This document shows, in pieces, positions 10,450 through 19,877 of a stretch of DNA of 64,000 nucleotides. A model generated the notes under the pieces. That model had not been told where the DNA came from. It ran no database searches and saw only the letters and a list, made by a program, of their open reading frames with translations. The stretch lies in assembly GCF_024586455.1 (NCBI RefSeq), contig NC_065920.1, forward strand, positions 15,090,144 through 15,154,143, written 5' to 3'. Every line of letters begins with the position of its first letter. Within the stretch, counting starts at the first letter, position 1. This stretch comes from Bactrocera neohumeralis. Lineage: Eukaryota > Arthropoda > Insecta > Diptera > Tephritidae. The position numbers and the translations under genes were made by a program.

Positions 10450-12520
10450 CTCTTATAAAAATTTCTATTTTAAGTATTTAAAACAAAAATGTCTCACGTC
10501 AAATGTACAAAAATATTTGTTTGTTTTGTTGTTTGCTTTCTAGAATATTTTAAAATTATCAGCAGATCTACAAAATTTTACAAATTCTTAAGTAGTCTCA
10601 ATTACACAACAATTTTACAGCATACAGTGCTACAACAACACAGTTTCAAATTTTGTAAATTTGTGTGTACGTTTGCGCGCACTTCCCTTGTGTTTACAAT
10701 TTATTTAGTTGTCACTTGTCAGTCATAATTAAGATAAGTGCTTTCGAAAACAAATAGGCCGCGGCTCAATGAGTGCGCGCCGGAATACGCTTCTGCCCGC
10801 AATTTACTGAGTTATGCTTTTGGTTTGTATTTTATTTACGTACGTAAAATATTTGTGGCTAAAGTTATCGCATAGCAAATGGATTATAGCAGATGGATTT
10901 CGCGCAGATAAGCAACTACGTCTACAGAAACTGACAATGTATGTGTGTGTGTGTGTTTCAGTGTCTATTTGATTGCATTTGCTTGATGAAAAGTGGCTCA
11001 GCGCTAAATTTAGTTGGCGCTGGTAAACAAAAGTATTAATAAAATGCAATTATAGTATTTGTGTGTATGTGTTAGCATTCATTTACATAATCACGGTTTT
11101 TCATTTTCAGTGGATTTTCGAACAAATAATTGCTTTGAATTACAAGTGATGCGCCGGCATTACATATTATTGGGTTAAAATTTTCATATCAAAACACAAA
11201 CGACAGTCACTCAACCAGCAAAACTCGCACTGCGCAATTGCAACACAATAACGTATTATTCATCATTTACAAAAGCAGCAACAAACAGTTGATGCGTCAC
11301 AGATGAGTCACAGATGCATCGTATTTAGCTAGTAGTAACTGTGGGCAAAAAGTAGTAAGACTTTGTAATTTAAACTTTGCGCCAAGATCTGTTCGTTGAA
11401 ATATTTTTTTTCTCGGTTGATATGACTGTCAGTGACATCTGTGCCAAATATTATATCATAAATTCTGCAAATGTGAGCCGAAGCCGAAAAACCACGAGGA
11501 TTGAAAAAAACATTAGTATGAGTATATTGGGCCCAAGTAGGATTACTTGGTGGGGAACGAAATAGATTTTGACGAATAAATTAAGAATTTTAAAATAATG
11601 AACAAAGTCTTACTATTTTTTGCCCAGAGTTGTTATGAATTAAAAACAATAAATCCGCATGCTTTCGCGTAGAGAAAATATTTCTCGCGCATAAATTATG
11701 GCGAAATAAATATTTTTCTATAAATTTGCTTTATAAGGGAATATTTAAGTACGGCTTTAAGGCATTGCGCAACGAATAACAAGCGCATTGAAAGCCATCA
11801 AGCAAACATACAATGCTCATATATGCTTACATATTTATACATACACTCATGCATATATGTACATATATCCATACTCAAAGTTATGTATATATAGCATATA
11901 CTTATGCGCAACTCCCACGTGAAAAAGTAAAAATTAATTCCCCATTTTAATTATATTAAGTTTACAGCATATGCTCGTACACTCTGCATTTATTGGCAAG
12001 CTGCCTAACTGCCTCTTTGTCGATCAGCGAGTTTGTCTGTTTGGCTGCCTTTCTGTCTGTCTGCGGGTGTCTATCAGCCAACCACTCTTGTGCACTTGAA
12101 GTCACACTCGAGTGGTTAGTTAAATGTGTCAGTGATTAATGAGACTGTGGTGGATAGCACGAGTTGTTACGAGTGCCTACTCAATGTAAGCAGGTGAGAG
12201 ACATCAATCGAAAGCTGTCAATTGTAAAGCGCGAAAAGAAGTTATGCGAAATGAGGAAACAAAAACAACAACGCAGTTGCCTACATACTTTTGTATGTTT
12301 TTGTGAAAAAATTACTTATTAAATGGCATGCCGGAGGATATTACAACAAAAAGATTGAAACGTAAGCGTGAAAATGAATGAAAGAACCAATATTTATGTA
12401 CATATGAGAGTTTCAATTTGCGTTATCTAAGATAAATTTAATGAACGCACGAGAAATTGTTGAGCTGAGCTAACTTTACTCAAAGAACAATTCAACTTCC
12501 GAAATGGTATGAAAATTCGT
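10450..12520. other. Mostly unique non-coding DNA with GT run and CATATGTA motifs
   Basis: A (GT)n run lies at about 10938-10956, a 'catacatatgtacatat' type cluster at about 11820-11900, and a pyrimidine-rich 'ctgtctgtctg' stretch near 12040-12065. No coding sequence is recognised. Confidence 0.4.
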
Positions 12521-12529
12521 TAATGGAGC

Positions 12530-12840
12530 TCTTGTCAAAATTTGACGACGGGCGTGGTACCACACTCTTTTAAGTGAAGTCACACATCTCGAGACCCGCT
12601 CAAACGATTTCAACAAGATTTGGTACTTCAGATTCCTCTTACATTCCTTTATTACAGGGTGAAAATGAATGCAATCGGACTACGACCTCGCCTACTTGCC
12701 ATATAACAGTTTTAAATTTCATTTGAAACTTTCACTTTTCCAGTATGTAAATCCAAAATTAATTAATATAGTGCATTTGAGGTGTGTCACCTTATGACTT
12801 GGTACTGAATATATGGACCCAGTGCTTATGGTTGACTTTT
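12530..12840 (+). repeat. Dispersed repeat fragment of 'cgggcgtggtacca' type
   Basis: The text 'gacgggcgtggtaccacac', 'gacccgctcaaacgatttcaac' and 'gaaatcggactac'-like phrases resemble an unclassified dispersed repeat I recall from dipteran genomes. Only one copy is seen here, so the call rests on memory rather than an internal comparison. Confidence 0.35.
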
Positions 12841-12849
12841 TACCGAAAA

Positions 12850-13356
12850 TATCGGTCAATGTGTGAGATATATTAGTAGTCGATGTCGTTGTAGTCGCTA
12901 CTAATCACATTGTGTGATGCCATATAGCGTTAGAAAGGTGAGATTTTAAGCTTTATTTAACCAAAAGAAAATTAAATTCGCGGAAGTTGGAAAAAAAAGT
13001 ACACGTGTTCAAAAATGAGTGAAAATAATGAAGAAATTCGCTTTATTTTAAAATTTTTGTATAAAAGAGGAAATAATGCCACACTAGCCACCAATGAAAT
13101 TTGTGAAGTTTACGGAGACAATGCTGTATCACTTCGTGTAGTACAACAATGGTTCGCTCACTTCCGTTCTTGAAATTTCGAAATTTCGATTTACACTGTT
13201 GAAAGCTTTACACTGATGAAATAGTGTCTGAAGCGGAAAAATGGCAAAAAGTGCTCGACCAAAATTTTACATATTTGTTTATTTATTTATTGGTATAAAT
13301 ATAAAAAATAAGTTGAAGTTTGATTGGAAATACTGAAAAACTTTTTCGACTACCTA
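12850..13356 (+). mobile_element. Mariner element, internally deleted, copy 2
   Basis: The plus strand at 13015 encodes MSENNEEIRFILKFLYKRG followed by NATLATNEICEVYGD and VVQQWFAHFRS, a mariner transposase N-terminus. A short junk link leads directly to EAEKWQKVLDQNFTYL (about 13228-13275), the extreme C-terminus. The whole catalytic core is missing. The terminal repeat 'ctttttcgactacc' is at 13341-13354. The 5' leader matches copy 1 ('tgtcgttg.agtcg' and 'aatcacattgtg'), so both copies are one family. The left terminal repeat is not clearly seen. Confidence 0.8.
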
Positions 13357-13359
13357 TAT

Positions 13360-14200
13360 AATTGAAATTCAGAGAGAATCATTTTCTGATAGTAGAATGT
13401 CTGTGCGTCAAAAATGGGTTCAGTCGGGTCAATACTTGCCTTAGCTCCAATGTACCTATTATACAGGTTTTCGAACTTTCGGTGACTTTTTTTCATTTCA
13501 AATTTCAGTACTTATTGGCCACAAAATGGCTTTTTGCGAATTTTTCAATGCAATCATTTTATCAAAAGCAATATTGACGTTTTTATATTGAATATGTATA
13601 TTTATATATTTACTGCTCGTTTTAAGCAATTAAGCACGAAATTGCTGAGCGCCTTGAAATTAATCACTTCAAAGAAGTCATCAACAAGATAGGCTTATCA
13701 GCAGCGCAAGATCAAATGTCAGTTCGGAGTATCGCTGCGGCTTCTGCTGAAATTTACATGAGTGTTGCTTTTCCAAATAAGCAAACGTAAATTAGTAAGC
13801 AGAAATAAATGAACTAAGCAAATAAACGTGTGGATTACAAAAATAAAAATAAATTATTCGATGAAGATGGAAGCTACTTATACAAGTACTTAATTGGCGC
13901 TCGATTATACTACAACAGTGTGCATTTAAATGGGAAGGGCGGGGAAATTTATACGATTTTTTTATTTTATTACAATTTTTGTGTAAAAAGAATTTGTAGT
14001 ATGACTGAACTTTAATTTTTGAAGATGTTTTGAGTTTACTTTTTGCAGATTTTTTAGCACTCAAGCAAGAATTAGAACTGCTACTGGCTCGATTTGGAAA
14101 TATTTCGAATTCGAACTTAATTTTATACCAGTTTTGAATACAAAACAAGAAAAAGGTTAATTTTTTCGGTAGCAAGGCTATAATATCCTTCGCAACAGCA
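13360..14200. other. AT-rich non-coding DNA
   Basis: No coding sequence, transposon or clear repeat recognised. Short ORFs here are AT-rich and without domains. Confidence 0.35.
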
Positions 14201-14204
14201 TAAT

Positions 14205-14960
14205 ATGAAGACCAAATTAACCTAATCTTGATTTTGATCGTTCAGTTTGTCTGGCAGCTATATGCTAAAGTGATCAGATCTAGGCAATTTGTTCGAAGAT
14301 TATAGCATTGCCTTTGATAATAATCTCTGCCAAATTTCATGAAGATATCTTGAAAAATAGTAGAGCTATTTATGCAAGAACTTGCTTTTGATCGTTCAGT
14401 TCGTATGACAGCTATATGTTATAGTGATCCGATCTAAATAATTTCATCGGAGATTGCATTGTTGCTTTAATCAATACTCTGTGTGAAATTTCGTGAAGAT
14501 ATCTCATCACATTTTGTCCATACAAGCATTGGTTTCTGATCGTTCAGTTTGCATGGCAGCTATATGATATAGTGATTTGATCCGAACAATTTCTTTGGAG
14601 AATGCAGCGATGTTTTAGGCATTGATACCTACAAAATTTAAAGAATATATCTCGTTAAATAAAAAAGTTGTCAAAATTGGTTTCTGATTGTTCAAGATAT
14701 AGTGATTCGAACTAAATTTTTTTCACAAAAAATTGTCTAAGCCAATTGTCAAGAAGATTTCTCGTCAAGCATTTAGTTTTGATTGGTCAGTTTGTAGGGC
14801 AGCTATATGCTATAGTCATGCGATATCGACTAGACGCTATGGAGATGGCTAAATCGACGCGCTTATCATTAATATGTATACTTTGAAGGGTTTCTGATAT
14901 TTCTTTTTGAGTGTAAAACCCTGTCGTTCCCATATAAATGACCAGTGGCTATATATACCT
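14205..14960 (+). repeat. Dispersed GCAGCTATATG-core repeat, copy 2 (five internal units)
   Basis: The phrase 'gatcgttcagtttgt.tggcagctatatgctatagtgatc' recurs at about 14236, 14390, 14537, 14687 (deleted) and 14781, giving an internal period near 150 bp. Each unit also carries 'gccaaatttc.tgaagatatct'. The 3' end 'ctaaatcgac...gtttctgatatttctttttgagtgt' matches the other copies. Confidence 0.75.
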
Positions 14961-14964
14961 ACTA

Positions 14965-16380
14965 TATGTGCAACTAATAGCCTTCGTTCAACTGTAATTT
15001 AAATTTTTGCAACTTCACTAGAAATTTTTAAACATACTTACATACATATGTATATACTTTTATAATTATACAAATTTAAATTTTTATTTTATTTTTTTGC
15101 GATTTAGTCATGCGAGCCGTTTTCAAAGGGTCAGCGAGCTGCTGATTTAAAAATTTCAAAGCAATTGCTTGCAGTAATGCCTTATTGAGTGACGTTTTAC
15201 AAAACCATACGTATGCTTGTGCTGAATTATTCCAGAAAATAATTATATATGCGCGGATAATACATATAGACACTGCTAAACCGCAAAACAGCGCAGAAAT
15301 TCAGTTGCACGAGCGAGCAATTTATTAATACCAAATAAATTTTTAAATATTTTTTCTATTTTTCGTTTTTTTTTTTCAAAAAACACATTCCTTAATTTAT
15401 TTGACCTTCGGTGTACTGTATATGGTCATACACTGGCAATAACACAATTTAACCAGAAATTATATTGACAACAATATTCATATTTTATTATTGCGCCTTG
15501 TGACATATTTTTGTGTTGAAAACCGGTAGTTTTGAAATTTATGCAAAAATCAATGAAATGCGCTGCGTACACTTACATGAAACTCGATTCACTCGTTGTT
15601 TGTGTGTGTTTTGTTCGGTGTCTATAAAAATCTGCGCTTGAAGCACGCTTCGCACTTTCGACGAGTTTTGTTGTTTTCTGTTTAGTGTTTTTGTGTTCGC
15701 TCCGTTCAAAGCTTGCGAGTAAACTAAACTTGAAATATTTGCGGGCAATTGCTGCTGGGGGACCCAGCTCTACTCGGCTCAGCGTATGCGTAACGACATA
15801 TAGTACAGACAAACAGACATATGTACATATGAGCATATATGCTCTGCACGTTTGCATGTAATTAGATGATCGTGTTTGTTTATTTTCATTGTGGCGATTC
15901 TGCTTTCATTGTTATTATTATTTGTTAGTTGTTGCTTTTAGCATACGAAATCAGCTTAGCCGTTGAGTGCGTATGATAATTTTGTGTGTATGTGCGGCTA
16001 TGTTGACGCCAGTATCAATTGATGGCAGCTGCATGCGCCGGCTGGCACAAACGTCAAAGCGGGAGCAAAACAAAATGCCAGATGAGTCGCACATGCCGAG
16101 TTGCAAGTGACCAGTTTACATACCATATCGGTATGTGTAGTGTATTGAGTAGTTAGTCAAGTTTTTGCTGAAAAATAAACTACTGATGAGAGCGAGAGTA
16201 GCGTGTGAGTGAAGTAAAGAGAGAACTCAGCTGTTTTCTGACTAATATCTGCTAGTTTGTGAGAGTAATGCCATCAGTATTTATATTATTTTAGCTGCTT
16301 CTAGCAGTAAAGAAACAGAGCGAATGAGCTGCTGTTAATTTATAAGTATTTTTTGTTAAAGATTAGCGAATAATAGTATT
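14965..16380. other. Unique non-coding DNA, no gene recognised
   Basis: Contains a CATACATATGTATATA cluster near 15040 and 'acatatgtacatatg' near 15820. ORFs on the minus strand at 15539-15857 have no recognisable domain and overlap one another in different frames, so they are not called. Confidence 0.35.
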
Positions 16381-16384
16381 TATT

Positions 16385-16990
16385 ATTTGTTTGTTTAGAA
16401 AACTGACTATGATAGCTATATAATATAGTTGTCCGATCCGATCTGAAAAACTTTCTCATATATTTTAGAGCTGCTTTAGTAAATAATCCGTGGCAAACCC
16501 GTGAATATACTTCCTCAAATAAAAGAGTTTTGCATACGAGCACTTGATTCTGATCGTTGAGTTTGTATGGCAGCTATATGCTATAGTGGTTCGATCTAAC
16601 CCATTTCTTCCGCGATTATACTCTGACCTCAGAAAAAACGTCACGCCAAATTTCTTGAAGATATCTTGTCAAATAATAAAGTTTTCCATACGAAAACTTG
16701 ATTCCGACTGTTCAGTTTGTATGACAGCTATATGTTATAATATTCCAATATCGGTCGTTCCAACAAATTGAGCAGCTTCTTAGTTATAACTGGGTGTGTG
16801 CAAAATTTCAGAACGACATTTCAAAAACTGAGTGACTAGTTGCTCTACAGCCAGAAGAAGCGACTCAGCTCCTCACGATGATCACATATGTAGCTACTAC
16901 TTTATTGAGTCTCCGAAGTTTCCTTTTGAGTGTAACAGACATCGTGGCAAACTTAAAATACCCTTCTTAGATTGTAATAATAATGAAGAC
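16385..16990 (+). repeat. Dispersed GCAGCTATATG-core repeat, copy 3
   Basis: Three units are present, with 'ctatgatagctatataatatag', 'tttgtatggcagctatatgct' and 'tttgtatgacagctatatgtt'. The 3' end ('ctcctcacgatgatcac', then 'gagtctccgaagtttccttttgagtgt') runs into the segmental duplication downstream of gene 3. The same 3' end recurs at 19480-19570. Confidence 0.75.
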
Positions 16991-17121
16991 CCACAAAGTA
17001 GTGGTGCTATATTCCGGAAGATTATATTTGGGCAAAACTTCCACCCAAATTGTCTATGTTTCTGCTTAGAAAAATGTCTTTTTTTGCAATGAAATACAGG
17101 TTTAATGTTAAAATATCTCAA

Positions 17122-17127
17122 TTTATT
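17122..17127 (-). terminator. Poly(A) signal AATAAA of gene 3
   Basis: TTTATT on the plus strand reads AATAAA on the minus strand, about 125 nt past the gene 3 stop. The same hexamer in the same context lies 3' of gene 2 at 19758-19763, which supports it. Confidence 0.6.
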
Positions 17128-17249
17128 ATTAAAATATTGGTAATCAAATACATATTTATAAAGAGGAGCTTAAATCCGTCTATAGATAATGAGTATATAC
17201 TTATGTATACATACATATATGCTTTTTGCTCAACCCAAAAAGAAATTGT

Positions 17250-18128
17250 TTAAGCTAAGGCAGCTTCGGTGGTTGTTGCTACATCAACACTACCCGCGAT
17301 CGGCGCCATGGGGGTGGTCGGTGGCGCTGGCGACGCTGGATGCGCCGGAACAAAAACTGTTTTTTTCACTACAACAACAGTATCCGGTATCTTCGGATCG
17401 GTTTCATTGAAACTCAATGGCATACTGATAGTGCCATTGGTGGGCGGTGATGCAGGCGGTGGCGCTGTATCTGTTGGAAGTTCAAATGTTGCATTAAAGT
17501 TAGGAAGATGTTTAAATATGTCTTCAAATATGGGATCGGAGAACGGTACGCCATTTGGGAACAGTTCACTAATTAGCGGTGGCAGCGGTATTTCAGATTC
17601 AGTGGGCATATGGTGCGTTGGACTCTTGTGGCTGATGGAGCTGTTCTGGCTTTCGGTTTCATTGAAACTCAATGGCATACTGATAGTGCCATTGGTGGGC
17701 GGTGATGCAGGCGGTGGCGCTGTATCTGTTGGAAGTTCAAATGTTGCATTAAAGTTAGGAAGATGTTTGAATATGTCTTCAAATATGGGATCGGAGAACG
17801 GTACGTCATTTGGGAATAGTTCACTAATTAGCGGTGGCAGCGGTATTTCAGATACAGTGGGCAAATGGTGCGTTGGACTCTTGTGGCTGATGGAGCTGTT
17901 CTTTTTGCTCGCAGTATTGTGATGCACACTACGGTGGCGCATTGAGTTCGTGTGGGAGGTGTGCACTGGCGAGGCCCTGATAAATTTTCGTCGTGAAAAG
18001 AAATTACCTATTGAGACAGGCTTTTTTTGTGACCGCCGGGTGCCGGAAACTTTTGAACGTCCTGTCGTGATGAAAATAATCGCACACAGTACTGAAATCA
18101 CCACAATGCAGATAAATTTGGCTGACAT
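17250..18128 (-). CDS. Gene 3: intronless, cysteine-less paralogue of gene 2
   Basis: A single frame of 292 aa. It starts with a hydrophobic signal-like segment (MSAKFICIVVISVLCAIIFI), then a basic region sharing PVHTS(H/Y)TNSM with gene 2. Residues from about 75 to 245 are two near-identical 85-residue units (SSISHKSPTHH through LPNFNATFELPTDTAPPP to SFNETE). The C-terminus, MAPIAG...VDVATTTEAALA, matches gene 2. Against gene 2 it lacks the second part of exon 1, the intron and the Gly-rich hydrophobic segment. Both conserved cysteines are replaced (IICMP becomes TISMP, ICFPA becomes VFVPA). The start is supported because the upstream in-frame ATG of gene 2 is ATT here. It keeps an open frame and a poly(A) signal but has a weak TATA region, so it may be a young functional derivative or a gene on the way out. 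Confidence 0.75.
   Translation of the reverse strand: MSAKFICIVVISVLCAIIFITTGRSKVSGTRRSQKKPVSIGNFFSRRKFIRASPVHTSHTNSMRHRSVHHNTASKKNSSISHKSPTHHLPTVSEIPLPPLISELFPNDVPFSDPIFEDIFKHLPNFNATFELPTDTAPPPASPPTNGTISMPLSFNETESQNSSISHKSPTHHMPTESEIPLPPLISELFPNGVPFSDPIFEDIFKHLPNFNATFELPTDTAPPPASPPTNGTISMPLSFNETDPKIPDTVVVVKKTVFVPAHPASPAPPTTPMAPIAGSVDVATTTEAALA
17396..17905 (-). repeat. Two tandem 255-bp in-frame units within gene 3
   Basis: The block beginning 'gtttcattgaaactcaatgg' at 17401 recurs at 17656, an exact 255-bp period (85 codons). Only about five base differences are visible between the units, for example 'ttaaatatg' against 'ttgaatatg' and 'ccatttgggaac' against 'tcatttgggaat'. This is a recent tandem duplication. 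Confidence 0.92.
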
Positions 18129-18293
18129 TGTAAATGCTCTAACGCAAATAACTGAAGTGAAAGTGTCCTTGCATCTAAAGCGTCACTCCCTTTGATTATT
18201 TCGGCGTGAAACAAAACTTTCCAACTGCTGCAGTGTGCAACCGTAAGAGCCGACGTTTAAAATTTGACTACGGCTGGAACTTGCTTGAGAAGA

Positions 18294-18305
18294 CATAAAT
18301 TAAAA
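18294..18305 (-). promoter_or_regulatory. Decayed TATA region of gene 3
   Basis: The minus strand reads TTTTAATTTATG at the place where gene 2 has TATTTAAA, while the downstream CTCAAGCAAGTTCC block is kept in both. A weaker core promoter than that of gene 2 is inferred. Confidence 0.45.
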
Positions 18306-18734
18306 CAACAACTGGAAGTTGAGTTATATTCGACTGCTCGAGCTAGTCATCATTATGTCGGTTTCAGAGAGAATTTGGCTTTCATTTTTCTTCGGTAGTC
18401 GACTGAAGTCGAGGAGAGGGAAGAGTATTAAACGTAATACCCCGTGATATTAAAAAATCTAATGCCTTGTAGTGTGGAATATATGTATAAGTGCACTTTT
18501 GAAATTCAAAATATGCACTCTTTCGCTCACTCGATGTTTTGTGCGTCAAATTTAGTTCCCGGTAATTTTTTTATCGAACTTTAAACTTCAACGAAGAGCT
18601 TAGGTTAAAAAGTGTAGAAAAAATTATATTTATTGGTAATTTTTTATTATTCAAAGCTGATTTTTGGTAAAAAGATTGAGGAGGTACTACAGAAAAGTCG
18701 AAAAATAATTCAATATGGCTGCGGCTCCTTTAAT

Positions 18735-19475
18735 GTATTGTTTTTGATCAAATATTCGTGCACAGTAAAAGTTCCAAGATGATCCGAGGACTTCAAACCA
18801 AATTTTGTTCAGTGATGATGCCCATTTCTGGCTCATTGGGTACCTGAACAAGACAAATTGCCGCATTTAGGATAAAGATCAACCTGAAGAGATTCAAGAG
18901 CTGCCATTTCATCAAGAAAAAATAACGGTTTGTTGGCCGGTGAAATCATCGGTCCATATTTCTTTAAAAATGATGACGGTGAGAACGTAACTGTCCATGC
19001 CGACCGTTATCGCGACACGATAAGCGACTATTTGATACCTGAAATTGATGCTCGTGATCTCGGCGATATTTGGTTTCAACAAGATGGCGCCACTTCCCAG
19101 ATATCAATCAGATAGTTTTACAATTAGGTGACGGTCGATTGGCCCCAAAAAATCGTGTGTTATTGCACCGTTAGACTTTTTGCTGTGGGAATATATAAAG
19201 TCTATCCCGCTTCGATTCAGTCCTTAGGCACATCACGCGTGTGTTTCGTCAGTTACTGATCGAAATGCTCGAATGAGTAATCGAAAATTGAACTAAACGG
19301 ATGGACCATCTGAGAGGTAGCCGCGGCCAACATTTGAAAGAGATAATTCAATAGTTCAAAAAATAAATGCCGAAGAATGTTCTTTCGAATGATAATGAAC
19401 ATTCCCCATTTGATTTGAAGTTTCTGTGTTTTTTCTTTAAAAAAGTAAAGAACCTCGAAACCGATCACCCTTTAT
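18735..19475 (+). mobile_element. Tc1/mariner-superfamily transposase remnant A
   Basis: The plus strand encodes PEDFKPNFVQ-like text then a frame with SDDAHFWLIGYLNK, PFHQEKITVCWPV-like text, IGPYFFKNDDGENVTV and IWFQQDGATSQ. These are the first and second catalytic-Asp regions of a Tc3-like insect transposase. The third region near 19140 is broken. The end near 19436-19470 reads, on the minus strand, GGTGATCGGTTTCGAGGTTC and then CTTTACTTTTTT, probably its terminal inverted repeat. It sits exactly between the two segmental duplication units. Confidence 0.75.
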
Positions 19476-19757
19476 TACTTTATTGAGTCTCCGAAATATC
19501 CTTTTTAGTGTTACAGATATCGTGGCAAACTTAAAATACCCTTCTCAGGTTGTAATAGTAATGAAGGCCCACAAAGTTCTGGTGCCATACTCCGGAAGAG
19601 TACATTTGGAGAAAGCTCCACCCACTTGTCTATGTTTCTGCTTAGAAAAATGTTTTTGTTTTGCAAAAAATCTTTGAAAATATTTTTATTTGTAAACAGG
19701 ATCCACCGTGACTCAAAAACTACAATAAAATACTGGCTTAATGTTAAAAAATATCAA

Positions 19758-19763
19758 TTTATT
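19758..19763 (-). terminator. Poly(A) signal AATAAA of gene 2
   Basis: Minus-strand AATAAA about 115 nt past the stop, in the same context as at 17122 beyond gene 3. Confidence 0.6.
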
Positions 19764-19877
19764 ATTCCCTCAAGATTTGAAAAATATTGGCAATCAAATA
19801 TTTATAAAGAGGAACTTAAATCTGACTATAGATTACAAGTATATATATTCTATTTGCTAAATTCAAAAACAAAATGT

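Larger units (their letters stand above)
16895..18660 (-). repeat. Segmental duplication unit A (contains gene 3)
   Basis: Both flanks align by eye to unit B at 19480-21770. The downstream side shares 'ttattgagtctccga', 'cttaaaatacccttct' and 'ctatgtttctgcttagaaaa'. The upstream side shares 'gtgcaaccgt.agagccgacg', 'ggaacttgcttgag' and 'tatgtcggtttcag'. The duplication therefore covers the repeat tail, the 3' UTR, the gene and several hundred bases upstream of it. Confidence 0.8.

Noticed and set aside
16544..16771. ORF with repeated 'DCSVCMTAICY' text
   Set aside because: A translation of the dispersed GCAGCTATATG repeat; the same text appears in every copy with stops between.
17269..17922. 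217-codon plus ORF opposite gene 3
   Set aside because: Antisense of the tandem duplication in gene 3; no start context or domain.
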